A stretch of 64,000 bases of DNA from Daucus carota subsp. sativus (GCF_001625215.2 NC_030387.2:1054001-1118000); one strand, 5' to 3'; counted from the first letter of the stretch, positions 45,776 through 56,640 are shown. The notes: generated by a model not told the origin, from the letters alone. Numbers and translations: made by a program.

Positions 45776-46814
45776 GGGTTAAATGGCGTTTTGGTCACTC
45801 AACTGACCGTAAATTTGCAATTGGGTCATCCAACTCAAAAAGCTGTCAGTCACATCATTATACACTTAAAAATTTTCATTCAGGTCACTGGCCGTTACAC
45901 TCCGTTAAATATTTGATGGAAAGCTGACTAAGCGTCATGACTTGGCACATAAATAAGTCCACTGTGGCATGTACAGTCAGCTGAAGTGGCAATTTGGTCA
46001 CTCAACTGACTACAAACTTGCAATCGGGTCATCAAACTCAAAAAACTTTCATTTAGGTCACTTATCATAATATCCGTTAAAAATTGAAAAAAAAAAAGAA
46101 TTAAAAGTTTGCAGCACCTTGTTTTCTCTTTTGAAAATTTAAAAACTTATTAATGAAACAAATACACACATAAACTCAATAGTTTCACCCACAAAAACTT
46201 AATTTTTGTTTATCTCTTATCGGTGTATATATCTTGAGGTCATTTTGGAAAAACTCATTAAATTTTTGATGGATTTTTCCACAGTGACCAAAAGATATTA
46301 TAAAATGACAATAGATTTATAAGTATGAAGTTTTTCCAAAATGGCCTTAAGATATATAAAACGATAAGAGATAAATAAAGATTGGGTTTTTGTGGGTGAA
46401 ACTATTAATTTTATGTGTGTGTATTTGTTTCATTTATTAATAAGTTTCAAAATATTTGAGAGAGGAAAAAAGGTGTTGCATGATAGCTTTTAATTCTTCC
46501 TTTTTTCAATTTTAACGTATATTAGGATAAGTGACCTAAATGAAAGTTTTTTGAGTTTGATGATCCGATTGCAAGTTTGTAGTCAGTTGAGTGACCAAAA
46601 TGCCAATTCAGCTGACTATATATGCCACTGTGGATTTATTTATGCCAAGTCACGACGCTTAGTCAGCTTTCCGTCAAATTTTTAACGGAGTGTAACGGCC
46701 AGTGACCTGAATGAAAATTTTTAAGAGTATAATGAGGTGACTGACAGCTTTTTGAGTTGGATGACCCGATTGCAAGTTTCCGACCAGTTGAGTGACCAAA
46801 ACGCCATTTAACCC
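45776..46814. mobile_element. Mutator-like foldback element with doubled terminal inverted repeats
   Basis: The element begins GGGTTAAATGGCGTTTTGGT and ends with its inverse. It is flanked by the perfect 10-bp duplication TAATAAAATC (45766-45775 and 46815-46824). Each arm is over 400 bp and the two arms pair along nearly all their length. Within each arm the terminal unit (TTGGTCACTCAACTGAC...GGGTCATC.AACTCAAAAA) occurs twice: at about 45790 and 45993 on the left, and inverted near 46545-46597 and 46745-46800 on the right. 1,039 bp, no transposase frame. Confidence 0.88.
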
Positions 46815-46824
46815 TAATAAAATC

Positions 46825-47033
46825 AGAAGTAAAACAAATATTTTGTCAAAAAAATTAGTAAAATTTAAATTTTCGATCACGTTTGTTAAAAGTTCGTTCG
46901 ACCAGGAATTGAAATGTTTTTCAAAAGTTCTATTATAGATTTCATAAGAATTCAAATCATAACTTTTATGGGGAGCTTTAATAAATGTTTATGTGTTCTA
47001 ATGAATTTTTGTTGATTTGCTGAAAATTCATTC

Positions 47034-47073
<40 letters not shown>

Positions 47074-47481
47074 GTATTTTATAAAGTAATTAGTTAAAGT
47101 AATACCGTTGTTCTTTCTATTTAGATGCTTGATATACAAACTCTAGTTTATAGTTTACATTATGAACTACTTTTTTAAAATATTATTATTAAAATTTAGC
47201 ACTAACAATTTTTATTATTTTAGGATAGTAGCATCAAGAAAATTATTGAATTCAATAATATACACCGTAGAAGGGAGCTCAGTATTATAGGTCTTTTCAT
47301 ATCTCACCAAAGATCTAAGGAGAGAAACAAATCATTGCCTAAATATAATTATCATAATTACCATCAATTATCAATTTTGAAATATTACTTAGCAATTACG
47401 AAAAAAATTAATGAAAGAATTTTTATACCCATATTTATTGATATTATTTCTTTGCCAACAAAGAAAATTCATTAATGCTTC
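46825..47481. other. AT-rich spacer with a (TA)n tract
   Basis: Contains a (TA)n microsatellite at about 47040-47071, here without a TIR element beside it. No gene seen. Confidence 0.5.
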
Positions 47482-47862
47482 AAATCATCAATCAATACAA
47501 ACTGAAACTCAGGATTGATGTCACCCTGTGTCCAAATACGATCTAAAGAACTAGTATGTCTCGTGCCACCTTGTTCACAGACCGTTTAACAAAATTTAGG
47601 ATTACATTCCGATCTCCTACATCATATGAAAACTTCTTGCAGTCCTCTACTACTCCACCAAAATACGATAAGTTAACAGAGGAACACCTTATTGCTTGGA
47701 TGAGCAGTAGACAGTCAGTCTCCAACACCACTTTTGTAGGCAAAATATTCGATGAAGCGCGCCATAAGAAGTGTTTTACTTTTAATGGAATTTTAAGATT
47801 CCATAGCATCCTCCAAAATCTTGAGTTCACACTAACTGATATGTAGTCATATAAGTTTATCA
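47482..47862 (-). pseudogene. LINE retrotransposon fragment (zinc-binding RT domain joined to RNase H)
   Basis: On the minus strand, WRMLWNLKIPLKVKHFLWRA is the zf-RVT region found at the end of plant LINE reverse transcriptases. It runs directly into an RNase H-like segment (VLETDCLLLIQAI, VEDCKKFSYDV, KRSVNKVARDI). The usual sequence between the two is missing, so an internal deletion is likely. After VARDILVL the reading shifts by one base to SLDRIWTQGDINPEF and ends with a stop. 5'-truncated, deleted and frameshifted: dead. Confidence 0.75.
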
Positions 47863-48170
47863 AAAACATGATTCTCACTCATGTATAATTTTGCGTTGAC
47901 CTTTGGGTTTTAGATTTAATTCTTTTTATTTAGTTTTGATTCTCACTCGTATTCCTACAATATATAAGATTGAGAATTTATCAGGAACACTATATTCTTT
48001 TGATATTTTTATAATTTTGTTATCTTTTAAAAATATTTTCGGAAATAGTGTCTGCAATTAAAATAATTATATATTTATGCAATTTGTAACCAAATATAAT
48101 CTGAATCAACTTTTTTTCAAAAAGAATTTTGTTACACGATTGTAACCAAATACAATCTACAGTAACTTCT
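47846..48170 (+). repeat. Direct repeat flanking the GDSL gene, left copy
   Basis: Shares long stretches with 51331-51740, e.g. TTTAGATTTAATTCTTTTTA, GATTCTCACTCGTATTCCTA and TTTGATATTTTTATAATTTT, in the same orientation. An AACCAAATA.AATCTA motif with TTTTTCAAAAA follows in both. Nature unknown. Confidence 0.75.
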
Positions 48171-48604
48171 TTGATAAGTGATTGTTGGTTCTCAAATTGT
48201 GAATTTGAAAATGAAGGAAATGGAAACTGGTATGGAGAATTTTGAGGATGTGCAAATTGAGAATTTTGAGAATGTGGAAATTGGTATTGAGAATTTGGTA
48301 TTAGAGAATTCAAATTAAAATTTTGTGCGTTTAGAAAATATAAATTCAGATATGGATATGGAAATCGTGGGTTCGCATTTTAAAAATCTGAAGGTGTTGA
48401 TTATTTGGATTCATTTTTTGGTAAAAAAGATAAATACAAAATTTTGTGAAGATATAAAAATTATGAATAATAAAATATGAGAATTGTGTATTTATAAAAA
48501 AAATATAACCGTTAATAATATATATGTTAGTTATTCAATGACTATAATAATGTTAGTATAATGGGAGTAACACACATTTATTACTCTCAAAATGTGTTAT
48601 TTGC

Positions 48605-50739
48605 TCATAATACAATAGTAAGATTGGCCAGAGTCTTCAAATTCATGGGGTGTATGTATTTGTTATCGGCCCACAAGGACTTTGACATGAGTTTATATGT
48701 ATGCTCCGATGGATGGAAATAGTCCCAAAATAAGTACTTATTCGGGTTCTCACATACTTTGTAACCTTCTTGCCCACATTGCAACATCCCTCTCAATGTT
48801 CCATCCCCACAACATGCGTCTGTTACGTTGGTGATACCTGCATTCACCATGCTTATAAGCAACTTATTCAACATTTTCTTCGTTTTGAACAAATCCGAGT
48901 ATGGAACATAGTAAAGAGAACAAAAGGATTCATGAATAGTCTAGCGACAAAGTATAGGGGCCGTTTGGGTGACCTTAAAATACGTGCTTCTTGCTTAAAA
49001 TAAAAAAGTGGAGTAAAAGTTAGAAGCAAGATAAGACTTATAAGTGATTAAAATGTTTGAGAAATAAGCAGACTAGCATTCCTAGCTTTTTATAAGTGCT
49101 TCTCGATTTTTTACACAAACGCTAAAAATAAGTGCTTTTAACTTATAAAGCAGAAGCCCGGCTTTTAAGCCGGAAACAAACACCCCCTATATCCCGCTCT
49201 TGCCTCTGGACAAATTCATGAATTCAAACCTCTCTCTCTTCTTATGTATCAAGATTATAAAAATCGGTTGATCAGATTATACTCTGATTTCCAAGTACTA
49301 ACCGACTCGATAGACTTTTGACTTTCAAGTATCTGAGTATTAATCGACTCGACTCAGTAAACTTCCGATTTTCAAGTACCGGATACTAACACGACTAGGG
49401 GCTTCCAATTTTCAAGTACTCGGGCGAGTCGGTCAATTTTACACTGGCCTTAATAAATGTGAATAAATATGAGTAGTGGAAAAAAAAAATGGCTAGGTGA
49501 ATGAGATTTACCATGCCTACTTGGAGTGGTACGATATAGCTGGAAAATACCATACACTGAACCAAAAACACCAACTGATCCAGGATATTTCTTTGATATA
49601 TTTTTGGCAATATTTTCCACTCCCCTGTTGTAATTTTTCGCCATTCGATTCATTTTCCCAAAGCATCGGTTGACAGGTGCGCCAGGAAGAAGGCTCCTTG
49701 CAGGAACGCAACCAACGGGACCTAACGAGAAAAGGGCAATCTTTCGAGCCCCTAGCTTGTAAATTTGATCCACAAAGTGTTCCACTTCAGCTAACATGGC
49801 TTTGACATAAGCATCCGGAGTGACTGTTGGAGCATCAAATGGAAGGAAGAAGTTGAAGACATCGTTTGAACCCGATTCAAAAAAGAACAATGATCGTTCC
49901 ACCAGTTTCCTGTCTATGAGGTTTTGATCCGTCAGAGCCTGGAATTGCTGAAGTTGGTCTTGAATTGGTGTCACCCCCTTCCATTAAAACATCGACGAAA
50001 GATAGATCATATCGATTAGAGTAACGTTAGGTACCCCAAAATAAGTCCCAATTTTCTTTCCCGGTCCCATTATTATTAGTATGTTTGGAACCGAACATAC
50101 ATATGCATTTTGCATTTAATTTAAATAAATTTTTTCACTTACGAGATCACGATTTGTTGCTCTGTAAAGACCGCTGCCAGCACTAGCAAAGTTGATTCCG
50201 TTGGATGGATACTCCTTCCTACTTCCGTTTGCCACTTCCAGTTGTGCCTCGAGGAACGGCTTTTGAATTCCTATTCCAAGATATTGAGCTGCATATTTCA
50301 CAACAAAAAGAATTAAACTTTGTTACTCATTAGTATATAGTCTTCAGTCTTATCCGGGGAGATTAGGGGTAAGATCTTGGTACATGACCTTCAACATAGT
50401 CGAATATTACGAGCCCGCCTACCCGGTATGTTTGGCTTGGTTTATACACATTAGTATAAACTAGTATGAATTTATTTCAAGTTATAAATCAACAGACTTA
50501 CATATGAAGTCGGCAACAGTCCTGCCATTAGTAAATCTTCCGGTAGGATGGTGAAAATAAGACGATCCATAAGGTGGAAAATCGGCTTGGGCGCTGCAGT
50601 TCTTGTTGTAGTGATTATTACCAGCATCGAATAACGAATCTCCGAAAATGAAAATTGCCTGAACATTATGTGCGAATGCAGGAGTTACAGAAAGGCTAAC
50701 AAGGAGAAAAATGACAGAAGATGTCACTCTTCTCTCCAT
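48605..50739 (-). CDS. GDSL esterase/lipase, secreted (GLIP-like)
   Basis: Four exons on the minus strand: 50739-50502, 50288-50143, 49977-49512 and 48837-48605. They join to 360 residues. A signal peptide is predicted from the N-terminus (SSVIFLLVSLSVTPAFA). Block I has the nucleophile serine in FGDSLFDAGNN; the oxyanion glycine lies in NGINFASAGSGL and the asparagine in ESGSNDVFNF; block V DYFHPSEHTY gives the Asp-X-X-His pair. Plant GDSL enzymes hydrolyse esters of lipids or wall polymers, and the GLIP group is linked to defence; the substrate here is unknown. Intron 3 contains a MITE. A TATATAAA-like box lies about 40 bp upstream of the ATG. Confidence 0.95.
48955..49189. mobile_element. 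MITE with TAGGGGCCGTTTGG end in GDSL intron 3
   Basis: Ends TAGGGGCCGTTTGGGTG and (inverse) TAGGGGGTGTTTGTTTCCGG. The arms carry AAGCACTTAT-like inverted motifs (AGAAGCAAGATAAGACTTAT...). Common plant MITE type, probably hAT-derived. Confidence 0.7.
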
Positions 50740-50778
50740 CTTGTGTCGTGGTAAATCATATGAAATTGGTTATCTGAA

Positions 50779-50786
50779 TTTATATA
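50779..50786 (-). promoter_or_regulatory. Possible TATA box of the GDSL gene
   Basis: TATATAAA on the minus strand, 40 bp before the ATG at 50739. This would give a very short leader. Confidence 0.4.
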
Positions 50787-50956
50787 ATATTGGTTACGAG
50801 AATAAGCGTAAGCTATGAAACAAATGACAAAATTTGTAACTGAACACACGAGCAAAATGCATGGACAGTGTTACTTTATCAGCGTCATTATATGGATGAT
50901 CACTCAACTAATGAGACTCTTTTTGTCTATTGTAAGTAAGCCGTTACTCTCTTTAC

Positions 50957-51187
50957 GAGGGGTGGCAATTTCAGATAATGAGTCGTGTTCGTGTCAGTAA
51001 TCGGATCGATTTCGGATCAAGCTAAAATCACTTAAAATTGAATAAAACTAAAAATTGAAGTTATTACAAATGAAATTCTAATTTCGGATCATTTCGGGTC
51101 CTTCAGGTGATTTCCGGGTCACTTTCGGGTTTCTGTTAGTAAATCAGGTTTTGGGTTGGGTCAGGTCGTGTTTGATATTGTCACCCT
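50957..51187. mobile_element. Degenerate hAT-like element (GGGGTGGCAA end)
   Basis: Left AGGGGTGGCAATTTC and right ATTGTCACCCTTT are partly inverted. The inside has GGATCATTTCGGGTC- and GGGTTGGGTCAGGTCGTGTT-like motifs typical of such plant repeats. No clear target duplication. Confidence 0.5.
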
Positions 51188-51330
51188 TTATCTGAATCTT
51201 ATAATTTCTTTCTTTCGTTTGGTTATCCTCGCAGACACAAGATGACAAAAGTATAGATCATAACATACATATGGGTTTGCATGTATAATTAATGAACATG
51301 TTTCATTATGTTGAATGATATCTATATATG

Positions 51331-51740
51331 TGTAGTGATATAAGTTTATCAAAAACGTGATCCCAAAGTGTTAGTCATTTGTTAATTTAAACAATTTCTT
51401 TGTTTCAACAGTATTGAGCTATGATTCTTGTTCGTATATAATTTTACATTTATCTTCAGGTTTTAGATTTAATTCTTTTTATTTAGTTTTGATTCTCACT
51501 CGTATTCCTACAATATATAATATTGAGAATTTATCAAGAACATTATATTCTTTTGATATTTTTATAATTTTGTCATCTTTTAAAAATATTCGTGAAATGA
51601 TATAGTTAAAAATTATTATATATTTATACAATTTGTAACCAAATATAATCTAAAGCAACATTTTTTTTAAAAAAATTTCGTGACATGATTGTAACCAAAT
51701 ACAATCTAAAGTAACTTCTTTTTCAAAAAAAAAATTTGAA
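51331..51740 (+). repeat. Direct repeat flanking the GDSL gene, right copy
   Basis: Same orientation as 47846-48170 and highly similar over most of its length, with an extra AAAGTGTTAGTCATTTG... block inserted near 51365. The two copies bracket the GDSL gene. Confidence 0.75.
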
Positions 51741-52142
51741 ATTGTTTTTGATTACTACTTTCGCACGGGTGGTTCTCTCTAAGACAAACCGCTCCCCTGA
51801 TGTATTTCTACTTCCCTCTAAGACGAACCACTACCCAACCGATGTATTTCTACGTCCCACGGCTGTGATGATTTTTGAATTTTTTTCATACATAGAAAAA
51901 AATCTATACAGATAGATTAGAAGCGACATATGTTATGTCAATAACATCAAAGAGATATTAAATGAATGAGATTGAGATATGGATGAAATTTAGTGAAATA
52001 GAGCCACTTTGTGATTCTCTATGAAATCAGACATTGAGGGGGCACTATGAAAAAATTCTGGAGTGATCAAAAATACTATAAGTTCATGTTGGTTATAGGA
52101 TGAGAACAACAATGAAATCTTTGAGATCTATTCTCTCGTTAT
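51741..52142. other. Spacer with a short direct duplication
   Basis: 51770-51865 holds two copies of a block of about 60 bp (CTCTAAGAC.AACC.CT.CCC and TGATGTATTTCTAC). The rest, to 52142, may belong to the plastid-derived insertion that follows, but I cannot prove this. Confidence 0.4.
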
Positions 52143-52190
52143 TCCTCAATAGCTCAATGGTAGAGCAGTGGTCTGTTAATTGATTGGTCG
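52143..52190 (+). pseudogene. Plastid trnN-GUU fragment (nuclear plastid DNA)
   Basis: TCCTCAATAGCTCAATGGTA followed by GAGCAGTGGTCTGTTAAT and TGATTGGTCG resembles the 5' two-thirds of plastid tRNA-Asn(GUU), with the GTT anticodon in place. The T-arm and 3' acceptor strand are missing and several bases are changed, so it is not functional. Confidence 0.6.
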
Positions 52191-52747
52191 ATCAGATTTT
52201 ACAGATATTTTCTTTAACACAATTTAGGTCATCAAAAAAATTCTCTAAACCCCCCCCCCAAAGCACAGGATCCAAGAATTTTCATTAAATGGATTCCTCG
52301 TACATATTCCATAAAATGGATTCCTTGTGCACAACCACATTGATAAACTCACACTCAATCATAAACTCACACTCAATCATCAACTTGGGATCTAATTCAA
52401 GATTTTTCTTGGAAGGTATGAGGAAGGAATTGGAATGGAATAATATCAATTATCGCGAGACTTTGCTGAGCAAACGAGTCGATTATTTATTTACTTAAAA
52501 TATAAAATATATATGACATATAATTAAATTCAAACTGTTTACATATGCCACTCAATATCACAATATGTAAGGGTGGAAAAAAAAATTGTGTAGCTACTTG
52601 CAACTTATCACGCAGCCTTACTTAATCACAGGACAGCTACCTACACCATACTGTAGAGATTTACCTGATTATAATTAAATTCAACCGAAGAAATGCCGGA
52701 TCAAGATACAAATCTGTAACATTTTTATGAACATGAACTTGATGATA
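52191..52747. other. Spacer, possibly plastid-derived in part
   Basis: A plus-strand frame of 69 codons at 52289 (with KMDSLCTTTL and two HSIIN repeats) has no recognised family. A 17-bp direct repeat AAACTCACACTCAATCAT occurs at about 52347 and 52363. Otherwise nothing is seen. Confidence 0.35.
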
Positions 52748-53600
52748 CTATTGTCTATAGTAGCCACCCTGGTTCGGAGGAGGGTACGGAGCTGGAACAG
52801 AATAAGGAGGCATGAATTTGCATTTTCATAAGTTCATTTAAGGAGCAAGGAACCATAACCAGAGCATTTAAGTCTAATATTGCCTACCTTTATAATCTTC
52901 AATGTTGAAGACTGCAGCAAACTCATTGCTTTGAGCCTGTAATGAGAAAATCAAGAAGGGAAGAATGGTATAACTATGTCACAACAAAGAACTTGCAATT
53001 AAATTAAAAGAGACTCTTATAAAAAACAAATTCATCTCAAGATTCATTAACCTTATAATAAAAAACAATGACAGTGCAACCTGAAAACTAATGACCTTAC
53101 AGCTATAGTAACATACATTATTTGCAAATTAGCCGCGCAATTGAAGAGATACAAATCAGGATCCGATAAATGGAAAAATGCAAACTTGAATTTGCAGCAA
53201 CAAATATTCCTGTGCCTCAACATTTTTTCCAATCTCCTGACATATTTGATCGTATTTTGATATCTCCTTTCTGAAGAGATCGTCATAGGAGCCGGTGGAT
53301 GTCATCAACTTTGGCAGTATATCCACATCTCTTTTACTCTGGCAATAATATTGCTAGAAGATTCGGAACTGGAATTTTTATTGATCATATAAGAAGAGAG
53401 CACCAGTGTACACAAGCAGAAGAATGCAGCTGGTTACAAGATAGAGTGGATAACGAAATTTCTGTTTATATGTCCCGAGCCATATCATTTTTTATCTACT
53501 TTCTTTGTTTTATCATCTACAACCAACAATCTTCTCAATCAAGCTGTCAGACCTCATGAAGAGTTGCAGAAGATGAAAGATCCTCGGGAAGATTAATAAG
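52748..53600 (-). pseudogene. ALIX/BRO1-like gene fragment (3' exons only)
   Basis: Minus-strand pieces match the end of plant ALIX (BRO1-domain ESCRT-associated protein, At1g15130 type). They are DILPKLMTSTGSYDDLFRKE and ISKYDQICQEIGKNVEAQEY (exon ending 53186 at a GT donor), AQSNEFAAVFNIEDYK (52936-52888, with AG and GT borders) and a Pro/Tyr-rich end MPPYSVPAPYPPPNQGG with a stop at 52748. A trace RLINLPEDLSSSATLHE lies near 53540-53600. The BRO1 domain and several middle exons are missing, and the upstream part is disrupted. In the cell ALIX recruits ESCRT-III; this copy cannot. Confidence 0.6.
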
Positions 53601-54048
53601 CCTTCTGTTTAAACAATTCAGGTATTTTTTAGCCTTGGAAGTTCTAAAAACTTGCAATCTTTATTTGTTTGTTTAAACAATTCAGATTATGTTGCAACTC
53701 ATCAGCAATCAGCTTTTGATCACCCTCAATTAGGAAGCCAGAGGCCATTGGAACATTGACAAATTTTGTTCTTAATTTATACAATGATAGAATTACTCTA
53801 CTTTGTTAAACAGTATAAAAAACTATTAACAAATTGTTTTAGTGCTCTGAACACTACTTCTAATTTTGCTTAAAACAGATGTAATACAGAACCATTTTTT
53901 TAGATTTTAAGAACTCATGTTGTGCCCTAATGGAAATATAAGTTCATCAAGGAATAGTATAATCACCACTATATTATTACACAACCTTCAATTATTATCT
54001 CCAAGGGGAATGCAAATAGCAGAACAAAGTAGCTAAGCAGCTATTTTA
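53601..54048. other. Spacer downstream of the DC1 gene
   Basis: No feature supported; the part nearest 54049 may be the trailer of the DC1 gene. Confidence 0.4.
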
Positions 54049-54399
54049 TTAAAGGGATTGGAGGCTACAGATCCTACAGAATACAGCTTTGCATGGCGCA
54101 ACACATTCAAGCACTGGCTCACCGAGTTGATTTTCGTGACAGTTTTTGCAACGATGAACCTTCTTGTTCAAAACAAATCTGAGAGTGTGAGGATGGAGTC
54201 CGGGAACATTGATATTAGTTGCCCCAAACTTGACGTTTGAGTAGATGTTATAACGTGATCTTTCAAAACAGTCTTTAAGATGAAACGAAAGATCACAGGC
54301 ACTGCAATGATAGAACCAAAAGTTCGGGTCTATATCTTCAGAGCAGAACTCGCAATTGAAGTCGTGTTCATGGTCCATGACCATGCCAGGTTCATATAT
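54049..54399 (-). pseudogene. C-terminal part of the DC1 gene, cut off by an in-frame TAG
   Basis: This continues the same frame immediately after the TAG at 54402-54400. It gives IYEPGMVMDHEHDFNCEFCS and two further Cys/His clusters (CSACDLSFHLKDC, CKNCHENQLGEPVLEC), ending at a normal stop. Without the TAG the protein would gain about 116 residues and the usual DC1 C-terminus. It is fully open otherwise. Confidence 0.8.
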
Positions 54400-56165
54400 C
54401 TAGTGCAGGGGGTGAGGATCCCAGGGGTGTTTTGCTGTTCTTGCCTTCATTATACATCGTCCACATAAATAATAATCGCATTCTACACACCCGTGCTTGA
54501 ATTTAACAAGAAATACTTCTCCACATGCTTTGCAAGCATTTTTCATTGAGAAAACCAGAGTCAGTTGGTGACGGTGAGCTTCATGTTTCAAACTTTTGGG
54601 TATTATTCCGCATCCAAAATGAAGAAGGACAGATGTCTCATGATGACAGGTAAAGAATATACAATTGAATAAACATTTACAAGCATCACACTCATATAAA
54701 TCGAATACTAATGCACTGAAATTTTCTACAGAAAGTGTAGTACCTCCCATAAGGTGGTGCTCAATCATGCAAGGAAACTCAGCACAGACTTTATGCAGAA
54801 AGTAATTACAAGGAACACAAGCATAGAATTCATCGTTATCAGTTCGGATGGGCTTGACACAGCAATCACATAGCAATACTATTTCGTTATCATCACTAAT
54901 AGTAGTTAATTGTAGATGATGTTCCTTATGAGCCTGATGTCTAACACATTCTGTTTTGCTGATGATGGTTTTAGTACTGTTTACACTAGTCACTGCCTTG
55001 ATGAATTGTTCCCCTAATCTATCTACAGATGATTCGTCGGCTGCTGGGAGGTGCACCAAGTCGGAATCATATATTTCAATTTCACTACAGCTGAGAATAC
55101 CAAAATTTACAAGAGAACTTCATCAATATCTGCAGAATTATTATAAAAATAGAATGTCCTTCTCTCCCTTTTTACATATCCATATGACTTTTTGCACGTG
55201 ATTTAAAATACAAAAAAAAAAAGATACTTCAGATTATTATTATTAATAATCTGAAGTATCTTTGTATGCATCTTAAATTACGCGTAAAATGTCAAAGGGG
55301 AATGTAAAAAGGGAGGGAAGGAGTAATAAATACTATTGTATTACCTGAATATTCGACTTGATCTAGCACATCGAAAATGCACAAGTAATCTGCATCCAGG
55401 ACAGCAGTAAAGCCAATCTAATCGACTGAAAGTTTTGTTGCAGAGACTGCAATACTGAATAAATTTGTGATAGACTTGTGGAAGAAAATATGAGAGGGTA
55501 AGAGGGTGTTTATTGTGAAATTCAAGAAGAAGAGAGGCAGGAGCATCAGCGCAAGTTTTGTGCATCCAGAACGGACACTCTGTGCATTTATAAGACGCGT
55601 CCCTAACATTATACTCCAAGGTACAAGCATTACATTTGAATGAGGAGGGACGCTGGATTAAGGCTAATAGGTGTTGGCTGTGAGCTGCATGCCTAATTAA
55701 TTCGGTGTCTTGTGACGACTCAACTTGAAACATTGCGCATTTGATGCAAACACGTACATGAGTATCAAAACTGTAATAGAAGAATTGTTTCACATTCCAT
55801 AGTAATGGGATGCTACATATGCTACAACGAAAAGGGGGGAGGCTAAGCGTAAAATAGTCACATAAATCATCAAAGAAGTGCTGGAAACGGAGCTTAGGGA
55901 AGTCTTTCGGGTTGTTTGAGTTTTGGATGTGTGGGGGTAATTCTGCACAACTCTTGTGGAGAAAGAATTTATCACAGGATACGAATGTAATTGACTCTAT
56001 AATATCATATGCGCCAAAAGCAGGGCTATAGGACATGTCGCTGCAACTATAAACAAATGATTTACACGAAACTATTTCTTCGTTGCAGCCACAACATACA
56101 TCGCCCTCCTTGGCAATGTAATACTCATTTAGGATGAGTGGATGCGTGTGGCTGGGGTGCTTCAT
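54400..56165 (-). CDS. DC1 (Cys/His-rich C1-like) domain protein, prematurely stopped
   Basis: Two exons on the minus strand, 56165-55345 and 55084-54400, give 501 residues up to the TAG. Repeated C1-like zinc modules (HxxxxxxxxCxxC...HxxC) are spread along it, for example DVCCGCNEEIVSC, FKCNACTLEYNV with YKCTECPFWMHKTC, YCSLCNKTF with YCCPGCRLLVHFRC, and CDCCVKPI with YACVPCNYFLHKVC. Plants have large DC1 families, often induced by stress; the molecular role is poorly known. The TAG stands where the family normally reads on through PLHLIYEP-type sequence, so the gene is either recently inactivated, shortened, or carries a sequencing error. A TATA-like TATATAAT lies about 45 bp before the ATG on the minus strand. 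The intron contains a Stowaway-like MITE. Confidence 0.88.
55153..55322. mobile_element. Stowaway-like MITE with a perfect hairpin in the DC1 intron
   Basis: Outer arms ATGTCCTTCTCTCCCTTTTT and (inverse) ACTCCTTCCCTCCCTTTTTA. In the middle, GATACTTCAGATTATT and its exact inverse form an 18-bp stem around a short ATTATT loop (about 55222-55263). Confidence 0.7.
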
Positions 56166-56387
56166 TTCGATTATTTCTTGTAGAGCAGAGTGACAGATAT
56201 AAATAACATTATATAGCTTTCATCTCTCTATAGATTATGCCTGTTTTCAAAGGATGGCATGAAAGCTTTCGAGAAAGGAAAAGAATGACTCAAAGTTAAA
56301 AGAACTTGAACAAGAAGTAACTCTTTTTTACAAATGGCTTGGTTCCCTTCTTTGGAATACCATACCGTACTTTGCGTACACAAGTAG
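56166..56387 (-). promoter_or_regulatory. Promoter region of the DC1 gene
   Basis: The minus strand reads ...GCTATATAATGTTATTTATA about 45-60 bp before the ATG, a plausible TATA box. No other signal is clear. Confidence 0.4.
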
Positions 56388-56640
56388 CCATTCCTCAGAT
56401 AAACTCTTTGCAAACGCTATACAAGATGCCATTCCTCGGGATAAACCCTTTGCAAACGCTATACTAAACCCTTTGCAAACGCTATACTAAACCCTTTGCA
56501 AAGGCTATACAAGATGCCATTCCTCGGGATAAACCTTTTGCAAACGCTATACTAAACCCTTTGCAAAGGCTATACAAGATGCCATTCCTCGGTGATAAAC
56601 CCTTTGCAAACGCTATACAAGATGCCTTTGTAGATTCCAA
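56388..56640. repeat. Higher-order minisatellite (AAACCCTTTGCAAACGCTAT units)
   Basis: Seven copies of a core AAACYCTTTGCAAACGCTAT are arranged as two unit types. One unit of about 45 bp includes ACAAGATGCCATTCCTCGGG; a shorter unit of about 24 bp lacks it. The units alternate, so the tract is compound. Confidence 0.85.

Noticed and set aside
47040..47071. Eighth TA-embedded TIR element beside the (TA)n tract
   Set aside because: I found no inverted ends on either side of this tract.
52143..52190. Functional tRNA-Asn gene
   Set aside because: The T-arm and the 3' acceptor strand are missing and the arms have mismatches; a plastid-derived relic is more likely.
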